DNA of 64,000 nt, from the NCBI RefSeq assembly GCF_000313135.1, contig NW_004457549.1, positions 12,278-76,277 on the forward strand, given 5' to 3'. This stretch comes from Acanthamoeba castellanii str. Neff (taxonomy: Eukaryota > Discosea > Longamoebia > Acanthamoebidae). The notes below the pieces were generated by a model. The model did not search any database, was not told the DNA's origin, and saw nothing but the letters and a program-made list of their open reading frames with translations. How positions within the stretch are numbered: position 1 is the stretch's first letter; each line of letters opens with the position of its first letter. Both the position numbers and the translations under genes were made by a program. This document shows, piece after piece, positions 53,101-64,000 of this stretch.

Positions 53101-54709
53101 GACGCCCGAAGTCGAGAGGGAGAGCGGCTGGGCGAGAGGCTGATGCTGAGCATGATGCGGAGGGAGAAGGTGTTGCCCCGAGAGCGAGAGCATGCCGTCG
53201 GCTGAGTACGAATGTTGGTGGTGCGAGGCCGGTGCTGTCGGCGGAGGCTGGGCTGCCGAAGCCGATGCAGGATACGACCAGAGCGAATAGGGAAACGCGT
53301 GCGAGGAGAAGGCCGAAAACTCGTCAGAGGAGCGGGAGACGGGGATGCCACCGTTGCTGCTGCCGATCGCGGGCCTCTCCACCAGCCCACCGCCATCGAA
53401 CCCGGGTGACTCGTGCTGTCCACCTCCCGACGTGAGCGGCGGCGAGTAGAAGTGCGGCGACGTGTACGGTGGAACGGCGCTGTCGGACTGTTGCAAGGCG
53501 TGAAACGATGATGACGCGGATGATGGCGCTCCAGGTCGTGTGGCGCTCGCTGGCGAGGAGACGAACATGGATCCCGAGAAGGAGTCTCTGGGCGAGTGCG
53601 GTAGCGATGAAGGCGGGGTGTTCGAAGGCGACGAGACTCTCGACGAGGAGCTTGACGATGGGCTCGATGATGACGGACTGCTGGGCAGCGACGAGTGCAT
53701 GGCGATCGAGAAGGGCGGGGCCGTGGGCGAGAGCGTCGACGATGACAGGTAGGGGTGCTGAGGCTGTACGCTGTCGTCCATCGCCATGATCCCTGTCCTT
53801 CCTCCTCCGGCCGACATCCCCTGCGCAGCACGTCACACAAACCGAGAAAGCACAAGACAATGTTGGAAGAAGCCCTCAAAGTAGCGTCTTGTGGTATCTG
53901 GTGCCCTAAAATAGCGAGGTGGAAAGGATAGGTACCTTGAGCGAGAGGGGAGGCGCTGAAGCCCGCATGGGGTTTCTCTGAGGGGCGGGAGCGGTCGTAG
54001 CGGTGCGGGTGGGGACGTCGCCACAGGACACGTGGGCCGCTACGAGGTACGAGGCCGCAGCGGGCAGCATGTGTCGATCTTCACGTCTATACTGGTCGAA
54101 GACGACGGTCTCAGCGTTGGGCGACTTCTTCTGCTGCACGAGCACGACAGGTCCGCGCAGGGCCGGTCCACCGCGGATGAGCTTGGGCACCCAGGGATTG
54201 GTGCGCCCCTGGCTGCATCGATTCTGGTAGATGAGGCAGAGCCGCGGGAAGGTGAGATGATCCTCCTGGAAGTACCACTTGAGAAGTCGATCGCCTCCCG
54301 CAAAGATCTTCCTCGCGAAATCGTTCTGTCGCAGGAAGGCATTCGTGAACGCCTCGTGCTCCTTCGGGTAGGTCTTGCAGAAGAGATCGACCTCGATGGG
54401 CTTCACCTTTTCGTCATCGATTAGCAGCAGCACCGTATTTCTCTGACCTCCTTGCTGATCTCCACCTCCCCCCAGCACGCTGCCGCTCTTCTTCTGCTGT
54501 TGCTTGCCCTTCGTCTCTTTCTTCGGCGACGATTTCGTTCTTACTGGCACGTTGCCGCTCCCGCTCCTACTCGCCCAGCTGATGTCGCTCGTCTCCGAGG
54601 TGTTCGCGTCGTAGTGTTCGCCACCTTGGTTCTCCTTCTCGCCTTCGCGTTCCATCATCATCAGATGATGTTGATGTAGCTGCTGCTGATGTAGTGCTGT
54701 GTCCTCCAT
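50137..54709 (-). CDS. large uncharacterised protein with DUF3825-like C-terminal part
   Basis: Read leftward from ATG 54709. Exon 1 (about 54709-53936) encodes a charged leader and a globular part (KPIEVDLFCKTYPKEHEAFT, LLKWYFQEDHLTFPRLCLIY, NPWVPKLIRGGPALRGPVVL). Splicing CTCAAG|GTACC to GCGCAG|GGGATG keeps frame into a long Ser/Pro/His-rich stretch, then a helical basic segment (KIRDSPLLAKAKATRLAHAY). After the next intron come a segment with ubiquitin-like spacing (52230-51960), a Lys/Glu/Arg helix, and a C-terminal region: PRYFESVQDLYVVPGVKIYL, FALTRCLRSLQNDPSL, FHLEFLAPVYVRP, PDLIVALERRYDR, LTLAQAFANARRV. The latter order resembles DUF3825, a domain of unknown, possibly RNA-related, role. 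No function claimed. Acidic tail, stop at 50137. Confidence 0.55.
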
Positions 54710-55731
54710 CTTCGTCCTTCACTCCGACGCGCGGTGGCCTCGTCGCGTAGTGGATGCCGAGCTCTCGCGTGCCACCTCCTCCTTCGTGCACCACTGAGTA
54801 GTGCTGTCGCGGCCTCTTCGTCTTGTTCCTTGCGCTACTCGGTGCCTAGTTGTGGAGCTGTTGCCGTGTTCGCGAAGGTGCAGTAAAAAGAAGATGTGAG
54901 CGTATTGGCAGGCGACCAGACAAGACAAGGAAGACATCCGCCACCTCCACAGCTTCTCGTGTTTGGTGGTGGAGGTGGTGCAGCAAGAACACAAGAGCAC
55001 AACCTCGTACCTGCAGCAACTTCAGCAAGAATCGGTCAGCAGCTGTGCCTGCGACCTCCTCCCTCCTTGCTTTCTTTCTTCTCTTCTAGAGCTACGCGCG
55101 TAGCACGTCGCGAGCTGGCTTGACCCGACGTCTCGAAGGGCAACAGAGAAGAGAGCACAAAAGACAGAGCCAGGCCGGCTGGCCGTTGGGCAGAGCTTGG
55201 CTGGGCGGAGCGGCAGACGAAAGTGCCCAAACAATCAGCCCGCCTTTCTGCTTCTTTTCTCGCCCAATAATTTCATGGGATACCGGAATGCAGCGCCCAA
55301 TTAGAGGGCCGGTGCGAAAGCGGAAGGTGGGGCGAAGAGGGTGATGGATGGCGACACTCTCGCGACGACAGGCCATCGACAGGTCACCGGATTGATAAGG
55401 ACCGGGACAGAGAGTGTCGGCCAGGCGAGATGCAGACCAGTTTCCCACACCTGGCCTTGCTCTTGGGCTTGCTGGCCAGCAAAACCGGCGGTTCAAGTCT
55501 GGCACCAACCAGCTGCACCACTGCGGTAGTGGTCTGGCCAATCACAATACAGGGTGGCATGTGCCGATTTTACCCTGTGACACGCACGATGCGATCGTGT
55601 GTCTGGTGGGTATTGTATTTCAGCAACAAACAATAAATAAATAGATCACAAATAAATAACTGTTACTCCGTTGTGTTGAGTTGACTGCTATCTGTCGGGG
55701 GTGATGGAGCAGTGCCTTCTCTTCTTCTTCT
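54710..55731. other. intergenic, no gene supported
   Basis: Between the start of the DUF3825-like gene and the stop of the KCTD gene, both minus strand. Open frames on both strands lack motifs. AATAAATAAATAG and ACAAATAAATAA near 55630-55660 may relate to 3' processing of one of the flanks. Confidence 0.4.
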
Positions 55732-58700
55732 TCATGGGGAAAAGGGTTCCGTCGAGGCGCTGGATGGTCGCCGTGAGTCCTCGGACGTGAGCGAGTCGAA
55801 TTCGTCCTCGGACGTCAAGCCGACGTACTTGTCCACGAAGCACCGCTTGATGTGGTCCAACTGCGAGAGAACGAAGCTGTGCACCCTCTCCGCCAGCGTG
55901 TCCATCTTGCTCGTCCCTGTTTTGTATCGATGAGCCGACAACACGACACGAACTTTGCCCTTGAGTGGGCGACTTACCAACGGCGAGGAAGTGAGAGTAG
56001 ACGAGCTCGATGGGCTTGGATTCCTCGTCGCAGTGGCTGAGCGACTGCACGTGAAGGATTGGCGCCTCGTCGGGGAAATAAGGGGTGAACGAAACTGCGC
56101 GCAAGCAACAGACGTGTGTGAGCACAACAACCTCATGGATTCTAGCCTCCAGCCAGCCGGCGCGCGTACTCGATAAGAGGAACAGGAAGGAGCTGTCAAA
56201 GTGGAACGTGATCTTGCGGTAGTCTTCATCGCATTCCAATGGACTGACACAACACACCGCGGTGAGTATAAAGAACAAAGAAAGTGACTGTGATGGCGGC
56301 GACGATGCGCAGTACCTGCCAAAGATCTTGGACGCGGATCGGCAGAACTCCTTGCGCGGGAGGAGCGACACGTAGTCGAGGAGGTTGTAGAACTCGCACT
56401 CGAGCATGAGCTCCTTGCGGTCGCCGGCCGATTCGGGCCACACCATGGCGCCCGTGCGGAGGAAGTTGAGAATGAGCCGGAAGTGCTTGGCGTCCCGGTC
56501 GATGAAGTAGCCCTTCTCCTGCTGCTCGGGCGGCAGCGAGCAGAAGTAATGCGACGTGAAGATGAGGCAGAGCGTGCAGTTGGGGTACTTGCGCAGGGTC
56601 TCGATCGACGTGAAGAAGACCTCGCCGCCGATGTTGAGCTTGATCTGCTTGTTGGGCGTGATGAGCTGCGTGGCCATCTTTTGCTGTGACTCCCACAGCA
56701 GCCGCTCGAGCTCGAGCTTCTGCTTCTCCTCCTGCATTTCGTAACGAATCGAAGTGTGAGAACTGGCCTCGCTGTGGCGGCCATCATTATGACTGCTTGT
56801 GTGGTGGCGTACATGTAGACGTGCGAGTTCGATCTTGAGGATCTCATTGACAGCCTCGGTCTTTGCCAATCGATCGATCTTGTCCGTCTCCAGGGCCTGT
56901 CGAGCCAGAACAACGCCGCCACGTCAACTAAACAAAATAAAATAAACACATCGCGAGGGGAAGAGCTGTACGTTGGACGAGTCGCTGAGGAGCTGGGCGA
57001 GCCGGCTGGAGCAGGAGCCCCCAGAAGACGACAGCTGGCTGCGGCACGACTTGGTCTACGTAAAAACCACATCACTCGTGTCAGTCCGCAGTCATGACCC
57101 ACGGGAGAGAGGCATTCATTGCACACACATACCCTCGTGAGCGAGTAGTCCGTCTTCTCCTCCGGTGACTCGGAGTCCTCTGTGATGGGTCCGGCTGCCG
57201 TTAGTGGGACCCAATGGGCGAAATTGGGGTGGGGGGGGGGTGAAAGCCGGCGCCAAGTACCAGAGCCAGAGTATTGGATGCGGCGCGAGGCGCTGCCTCG
57301 ACGCCGGCGCGAGGGCGACTTGGACGACAAGTCCTCCTTGGACTGACGTATCTGGTCTTTGTTCTCCCTCTTGCCCTTCTTGGTCTGCTTGCTCTCCTTG
57401 TTCTTCTTCTTGGCCGCTGTGGTTGTCGCCTTGCTGGGCGAGCCGTCCCGCGACCGACCGCGCTCGGCCGCCTTCTTCTCCGTCCGGCCTCGCCTTCGGA
57501 AGAAGCGGCTCGTCACCGTCTCCATGTCCTTCTCCACCTCCGTCTCGTGGTCCGACTCCGAGTCGCTCGTGAGGTTGTCGATGCTCGCGCTCACATTAAT
57601 GTAATCTCCATTCCTAATCACGTTTGCGTGTGCGGGGGGGGGGAAGCAAAAGCGAAAGCGAATGACAAAGAACGAAAACGAGGCGTGAGTCACATCAGGC
57701 ATGCTTAGGGGGTGGGGGGATGGTGAGCGTACTGAGCGGCGTCGCCGATGGAGGAACCGTTGGGCGAGGAGCCGTTGCTGCCGTAGGAGAAGATGAACGG
57801 GCGCCTGGTGCCGCTGTTGCCGCTCGACAGCGACGACTTCTTGCGTCCGGCGGACGAGGCCGCGGTGCTAGTGGTCGAGTAGGAGAGTGATGACGTCAGC
57901 GACGTCGTCGACGCGTTGGCCGCGGCCAAGAAGAACGAAGGCGGCGAGCCCAGGGACGACGAGGCGGAAGATGATGTTTCGCAGGTTGTCGCGGTCGTCG
58001 ACGGCATGAGGGCCAGCGGCGACGACTTGGGGATGATGGTGGTCCCCTTGGCATTCTTCGCATTCTTCATCTTGGGCAGGGACGACGACGAGAGGCTCTT
58101 GTTGCGGAATGAAAAGCCGAGCGAGTACTTGGGCCGCTTCCGCTTCACCTCCGCCGTCTGCGGGTGGTCGCCGCTGTAGGCGCCGCCGTAGCCGTTGCTG
58201 TTGTCCCTCCGCCGCTCCTCCTTCTCACGCTCCCTTCGCGCCTTCTCTCTTTCCTTCTCTCTTTCTTTTTCCTCCTTCTTGCGCGCCTTGCGGTCGTCCT
58301 TGACCGCGGCCGTTCGCTGCTGCGACCGGGCGGTGGTGGTCAGCTGACGGCACTCGACGGCCGACGACGAGGAGGAGAGGAAGAAGCGCGACGCCGACGT
58401 GTTGTCCCTGTCCCTGTCCTTGTCCTCCGACTTGCGGCTCTTGCTGCTGTTGGCCCGCTTGCGGCCGGGCGGCGTGGTGCGGTCCCTGTCGCGCCGGTTC
58501 TCCCTGCCCTCGTTCTCGCTCTCGGCCTTCTTGCTGCTGCTGGCCTTCTTCTTGCCCTTGTTGCTCCGCTTGAGCTCCTTCTCCTTCTCCTTCTCGCGCC
58601 TCTTCTGCTCCTTCATCTCCTTCTCCTTTTCGCGCCGCTCGTTCTCCGGCGTGCGCGGGACTCCCTGGCTCGCCGCCGGCTGCTGCTGGAGCTGCTCGGC

Positions 58701-59906
58701 GCGGAGGAGGTGGACCCGCTTCCAGCTCTCGGCGTTGGCGCCGTGCCACTCCTCCTCGGAGAGCACCTCGGACAGCTCGAGCTCGCGCCGCTTGAGCTCC
58801 TCGAGCGTTAGAACCTCGCCCACGCTCCGCACGCCCTGCGAGGCCTCGCCCTTGTTGAGCAGGTTGGCGTTGCTGGTGCTCGGGCTGCTGGTCAGCTCGC
58901 TCAGGCACTGGTGCGAGCCGCTCGAGTGCTGCGACTGGTCCAGGCGCGCCGACGACAGCGGCGACGACGCACAGCCACCGCCGCCCAAGCCCGCGAACGA
59001 CGACAGGTTGAACGAAGTGGTGGACGAGCACGACGACGTGGGCGAGATCGAGCCCGACGGCTCGAGGAAGAACGAGAGCAGGTGCGGCGGCGGCGACGAG
59101 GCCGTGGCCGACGACGAGGCGATGACAGGGTTGAAGCCGCGGCTGCTGCCGTAGAGCGAGGCCGACGGCGACGACGTCGTGGAAGACGACGAGCCGTTCT
59201 TGATGAGCGGCAGCGGCAGGTGGGGCAGGTGGTGGCTGTGGTGGTTGTTGAGGTACGACGTGTTGCTCACGTAGTGCTGCAGATGCTGCAGGTTGAGCAC
59301 CGGCAGCGACGTGGTCGACGACTGCGACGTGTAGAGGCCGCCGCTGCCGCTGACGCCGTTGGTGCTGTTGGCGCAGCTGCTGCCGTTGGAGGAGGAGGCC
59401 AGCGACATGGCGGTGCCGTTGGCGACGAAGTAGCCACTGCCCCGGCCGCTGCTGTCGCTGTCGCCCATCTCGTAGGTGCTGCCACCCGTCAGCCCGCGCT
59501 CGCGCACCAGGTTGAGCAGCTCGTCCACGTCCAGGTGGTCGCCGCCCGACGTCACCGTCACCGCCACCGCCGTCGCCAGGTGAATGCCCTCCTCCTGCTC
59601 CTCCTGCTCCTCCTCCGCCCCCATCTTTCCGCTGTTCTCGACCTTGTTGCAGGCCTTCTTGTTCTTGCTCTTCGAGTTGCGCCGCGCGATGCTGGGGCTG
59701 CCGCCGTTGGTGCTGGTGGTGGCGGTGGTGGCCAGCGCCGCGGCAGGGTCGTTGGCCGCAGCGCGCTTGCTGTCCTTGCGGCGGTGGTCGGCGCCGCTGC
59801 CCAGCGAGTTGAGGCCGGACGAGGAGGAGAAGGAATTCGAAGAAGAAGAAGCCATGGTGGTGGCGGTGGTGGCAGAGGCGGGAATGGGGAGCGCCAGGGC
59901 CGTCAT
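55732..59906 (-). CDS. KCTD-type BTB/POZ (T1) protein with very long N-terminus
   Basis: Read leftward from ATG 59906. The first exon alone is over 700 codons: Ser-rich, His patches, then a Lys/Glu/Arg array (KEKEMKEQKRREKEKEKELK). It splices GCTCA|GTACGC to GATTAG|GAATGG, giving AAQNGDYINVSASIDNLTSD. A basic linker and a helical segment (AKTEAVNEILKIELARLHVR, MQEEKQKLELERLLWESQQK) precede the T1/BTB fold: IKLNIGGEVFFTSIETLRKY, PEQQEKGYFIDRDAKHFRLI, LNFLRTGAMVWPESAGDRKE, LMLECEFYNLLDYVSLLP. KCTD proteins are often cullin-3 adaptors; that role is inferred. After the BTB, FHFDSSFLFLL and FTPYFPDEAPILHVQSLSHC, then the acidic tail GLTSEDEFDSLTSEDSRRPS. ATG 59851 is an alternative start. Confidence 0.8.
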
Positions 59907-61068
59907 CGTAAGCCGTGCCTCGTCAGCTGCTCCTCCCTCGCCGCCTCCTCGTGCGTCTTCGCTTCGTTCGCCCCCCGTCCTGAAGAAGCTGCCCTGGTGC
60001 AGGCCACCAACGTCAAAGGTAAATAAATAGGAACAGAACAAATAAATAAATAAATAAATAAGAATAGAGGAAGTGGAATACAACACAACAAGGGGAGAGC
60101 AACACAAGAGGAAGAGATGGTGAAGGAAGTGGCAGAAGAAAGGGGTGAGGTGGTGAAACCAACCACCAGCACCACAGGTATGTCAAACACGCACGTGCGT
60201 TACTGCGGGCACCACGTGGAAGGCATATAAAATAATATTAAAATCCGATACCGCAAAAAATAAATGTTAATCTTGCCACAATCCCGCAGCGGATCGGTTC
60301 AGGGCGCAAGAATTATAACTTTGACGAGTTTGGTTGTTAATCGGAAAAACCTAACGGATGAAGCGGGGAAAATGTGTACCGATTGAACAGACTGTAGGGC
60401 GGCCCTTTTGCTTGCGGTTAGGTGATGATGGAGGACTTGTTTGCCGCCTTCGCGAACCGACTCTTCTTCCGCTGGTGGTGTGGCGTGTCTGGGCGGTGCT
60501 GAACCGCAGAGAGCCGTCGCTTTTCGCTCTTTTTGGTGTTCTTCAGCTCAGACCTTCTGTCCTCAACCTTCCTTCCTTTTGCTCCTTTGTCGGCCGAGTT
60601 AGTTCTGTTCGCTTTCTTCTCCTTGTCTGCAGTTGTGGGCTGTAACGCCCCAATTTGGTGGTGTTTGGTTGGGGCTGTATCTCGGTCGCGCGGAGTGGCT
60701 GATAAAATTACGGGCTGGTGGCTTGTGTGTTGGTGAGTCTTTGCCTTGGTGGTTCGATTTGTCTCGCTCTTCTTCTTCTTGCTACTTACTCCTTGTCTGA
60801 TCTTGGGTTCCTTCGGCTTACGGGCACGCGTCTGCCGGCAACGGACGACCAAAGAAGTCGTGTCTGCCGGCAGGTGCCTCAGGTGTGGCGACGGTCAACT
60901 CCAAAACCAGCAAAATTCTCGATTTTATAAATAGAGTAAAGTTGGCCCGCACATTCCCCAAATTCCGTGTAGCACTGTTTTTGGCGCGGATCAGACATGC
61001 AGACCGCCAGAATGAGCAGAGCAGAGCAGATCGAACACGTTTGTTGCGTGACCGGTGGCAATACTTCA
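59907..61068. other. intergenic, promoter of KCTD gene and 3' flank of MFS gene
   Basis: No gene supported. A (TAAA)n-like run at 60034-60063 and TTTTTGGCGCGG at 60978-60989 (E2F-like by motif) are the only patterns noted. Confidence 0.4.
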
Positions 61069-64000
61069 TCACGAGGCATTCACACTGAGGGTGGAAAGGT
61101 TGCCCGTCGAGTAGCGCAGGGAGGGATCGTCTTCGTCTGCGGCGGGGAGCACGGCGTCGTCCTCCTCCCGGTTCACCGGCGGCGCCACTTCCTCGAGCGA
61201 TTTGCCCTGCGCGGCACGACAGCAGACAAAATCAGAACCAGCGCAGCGATCGGTGCGGTCAACTTATGTTGCTCTTGCCGAGCTTTGGTCGCCGTTGGCC
61301 TGCACGCACATGCACAATTGCACACGCACACACGCCACATGTCGCCATGAATGCACACGAGGTACCTCTGCATTGACGCCCAGGAAGAGCACCACAATTG
61401 CGGCGATCATCATGAGCCCGGCGCCGAGGAGGTAGCCGTAGAACAGATGCCACCGGTCCTTGGAAGACACCAGCGAACCAAAGAGGGTTGGACCCACCAG
61501 ACCTGCACGCAGCGCATGTCGTGTTAGGCCATGACCACGCGACGCAAGCAGAGTGGCATTGGGGCGACGTTGTACCTCCCACACCAGTGCCCAGGGAGTA
61601 GAAGATGGCGATCGACATGGCCCTGATCTCCAAGGGGAAGACCTGACCACGGCATGGTCAACCCGCGCTGCTCGAGGAGCGGAAGCAAGCAAAGCAAGCA
61701 AAGACGGCATGATATGGTACCTCGGCGATGGTGAGGTAGGCCGACGAAGAACCGGCGGAGGAGAAGAAGAAAATGATGGACCAGCAGACGGTCTGCGTGA
61801 CGGACGTGAGCCAGTCTTGTGTGAAAGCCACTCCGGTGATGATCTGCACCAGCGATCGTGTGAGCTTTCACGCGCAGACCACTGACCGGAGCACCGGAGA
61901 GTGTACCAGCAGGATGGCGGACACCATGTAGGTGATGAAGATCATGGGCTTTCGACCAACCGTATCGAACAATCGACCTGTTGAATGTTGTTGGCGTTCA
62001 GGCACAGTTTTTGGAGGGAAGCAGTGTGCCGCAGAGGAGACACATGGGATGTTCGTACCGATGGTCACGGACCCCAAGAAGTTGCCGAGAGCGAAGGGGA
62101 TCAGGAAGAAGCCGATGTCGGCCGAGTCGACACCATAGAAGTCCGTGAGGATCAGCGCGTAGGTGAAGAAAATCGCCTGCACGCGCCGCGAGTGACATGT
62201 GAAAGCTGCGTGAGCACGAGACAAATGGTTGGGTGACGAAGCAGAGAGGGAGGGCATCAACGCACGTTGTAGAAGAAGGCTTGCGAGATCATCTAAAAAA
62301 AGAGAGAAAGGGAGAGCCGCAGCGGTTAGTTACGCACATGCAGGGGAAACTCTTCGAAGATGTGACGACGAGGGGTGGTACCAGCGCGAGACTGAGGAAT
62401 GCGCGTGAGAGATAGTTATTCAGGATTTCGCTTACGATTTGAGGGAAGCTGAGACCGCCGATCTTGAGGGTGAGCATCTGCAGGGGCATCTCCAGGGTGA
62501 TGTTCTTCTGCCGCTCGATATTGGCCTCGATCCTCCTGACGATCTCTTCGGCCTCGTGCAGTCGATTATGAGTCATCAGCCACCTGTGTCGTGAGGAATT
62601 ACACACGTTTGTCAGCGGCCAACGACTGGGGTAAGGAGCTGAGCTGAGCTGAGCTGAGATGTTCGGACCTGGGGCTCTCGGGAAGGAAGAGGCGGGTGAT
62701 GATGATGAACAGGCAGATCACAGCGCCGATGCCAAAGGGCAAACGCCATCCCAGGTTGGTTGGGACGATCTCCTCGTCCAAGAAGAGGAGCGACGCCGTG
62801 GCACCGATAGCAGCACCTACGCACCAGCAATAAAAAAACAACCGCGGTAAATATAAAAGGTGTTGACAGGAGACGGAGATAGGCGTGGTGCGGCCACGTA
62901 CCCATCCAGTAGGACCCATTGATGGCGAGATCGACGATGCCACGCACGCGTGCGGGGATGAATTCGTTGATGGCGCTGTTCATCGCGCTGTATTCGCCGC
63001 CTGCATGTCGCCCGCAACGTGAAAAGAAAAAGGTGAGATCGCTGCTACTCTTGGCTGCCAGGGAGCGGAGTGACCGCACCGATGCCAAGGCCGGTAAAGA
63101 AATTGCAAACGAGGAAGCTGTAGTAGTCCCACGAAAAGGCGGTGGCGAAGCTGGAGCACAGGATGATGGCCGGCGTCACCACGAAGAACTTCTTTCGTCC
63201 GTACTTGTCTGTGCACAGCGCAACAGAAACAAGCTCTTGAGCCGCGCATCCGCCGAAGCTTTTGGGAGTGGGAAGGAATGAAGGAGCCCACGTACCGGCC
63301 AACCAACCGAACACAAGGGATCCGAAGACGGCTCCCGCTATGTACACTGTCCCGATGATGCCCACCTGCTGTGAAGAGATGCCCAAGGCCGCTGCGTTCG
63401 TCACAAATCAGACACAGCCAGTCATGTCAGCCATTACAAACGCCGCAGGTGATAAGAGTCGCAGGTGTGTCGAGGCACTCCTCCACTCTGGTGCGTACAT
63501 TGCTTCTTCAGAGTATCGCCGATAATGCCCACGGTTGTGACCTCGAGCCCGTCCAGCACCCACGAAATGCCCAGGGCCAAACACACCAGCCAGTGCCATC
63601 GACCCCACGGCAACCTGATCCCTCCCACCCACCACCACGACCCCCGAGCACAGGTAGTCAGTACTCAGCGCCGCTCCTCCTCTCAGCTATGCGCGCGGCG
63701 GGCAGCTGCCGCAATGCTGCTGCCGTACCGATCCATGCGCGCAGGGATGTTTGTGCGTATGTGGAAGCCGGCTCGGGGTACAAGCCCTGGCAAGGCCTCG
63801 GCGTCCTGAAGTGTCCAAAAACGCGGCTGTCAGCACGAACGAGCTAGCGAGTACCAAAGAGGCAACGTTGACGTGAAGGAGGGAACAGCAGAGCAACGCC
63901 ACGCGAACCTCGACTGCGCCGTGGTGGTGATGGGCCTCGCTGCCCAGCAGTAGGTCTTCGGAGGGTTCGACGTCGGACGTGCCGGCGTGCAGCTTCTGCC
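61069..64000 (-). CDS. MFS (sugar/organic-ion porter type) transporter, 5' partial
   Basis: Runs leftward from beyond the right edge to the stop at 61069-61071. Membrane segments are spread over about twelve exons: [40 protein letters not shown], the loop-2 signature [70 protein letters not shown], the family motif LPESPR, then [20 protein letters not shown], the loop-8 signature [34 protein letters not shown] and [29 protein letters not shown] and [10 protein letters not shown] place it in the SP/SV2-like branch; substrate unknown. The C-terminal tail is acidic. The edge exon ([20 protein letters not shown]) is the cytosolic N-terminus, without a start codon in the window. Confidence 0.85.

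Noticed and set aside
60358..60930. Small plus-strand open frames upstream of the MFS gene end
   Set aside because: Short, with no motif and no splice pattern; left as intergenic.

Overview
This looks like nuclear DNA of a free-living amoeba. The best fit is Acanthamoeba, probably A. castellanii, but this is inferred from gene content and not searched. The evidence is GC-rich coding sequence, many short introns of about 55-150 bp packed with CA/CG-type microsatellites, genes on both strands only 100-1000 bp apart, and a mix of families: TKL-type kinase, fungal-type Zn2Cys6 factor, PTEN, KCTD, TBC, archaemetzincin. Two runs of N (16063-16478, 48980-49156) mark scaffold gaps. I chained exons by hand; where I summed every exon (genes starting at 1004, 15455 and 35568) the spliced length divides by three.

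Layout. 1-1003: no supported gene. 1004-4857 (+): one open reading frame across 12 introns that fuses an MJ1316 RNA-end domain, an NMNAT-like nucleotidyltransferase and a TKL-like kinase; this is the most unusual gene here. 5046-10074 (+): CLC chloride channel whose gating glutamate is Gly. 10489-12873 (+): tail-anchored fatty aldehyde dehydrogenase. 12960-15334 (-): DDT-domain chromatin factor, head-to-head with the CDC123 homologue at 15455-17871 (+). 18559-19146 (+): low-complexity protein, apparently frameshifted. 20245-23159 (+): MFSD1-like transporter. 23293-25441 (+): coiled-coil GRAM protein. 25530-29233 (-): ABC-class ATPase with an RGG N-terminus, head-to-head with a mu-class GST at 29422-30479 (+). 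30652-34378 (+): protein with a domain resembling plant ASG1. 34960-35568 (-): 112-residue unknown, head-to-head with an aldo-keto reductase at 35960-37707 (+). 38358-39971 (-): TBC Rab-GAP, head-to-head with PTEN at 41062-43016 (+). 43136-45638 (+): archaemetzincin. 45847-46903: 209-bp inverted repeat carrying two convergent tRNA-Pro(AGG) genes. 47096-49588 (-): Zn2Cys6 factor. 50137-54709 (-): large protein with a DUF3825-like end. 55732-59906 (-): KCTD/BTB protein. 61069 to the right edge (-): MFS transporter, 5' end missing.

The genes do not form one pathway. Recurrent themes are membrane transport (CLC, two MFS), lipid and aldehyde detoxification (FALDH, GST, AKR), signalling and trafficking (kinase, PTEN, TBC, GRAM, KCTD) and nucleic-acid functions (MJ1316/NMNAT, ABC-class ATPase, DDT, Zn2Cys6, DUF3825). 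Window-wide oddities are splice donors with C at +4 (GTAC, GTGC) and a (GTGTC)n/(ACACG)n pentanucleotide repeat in many introns.
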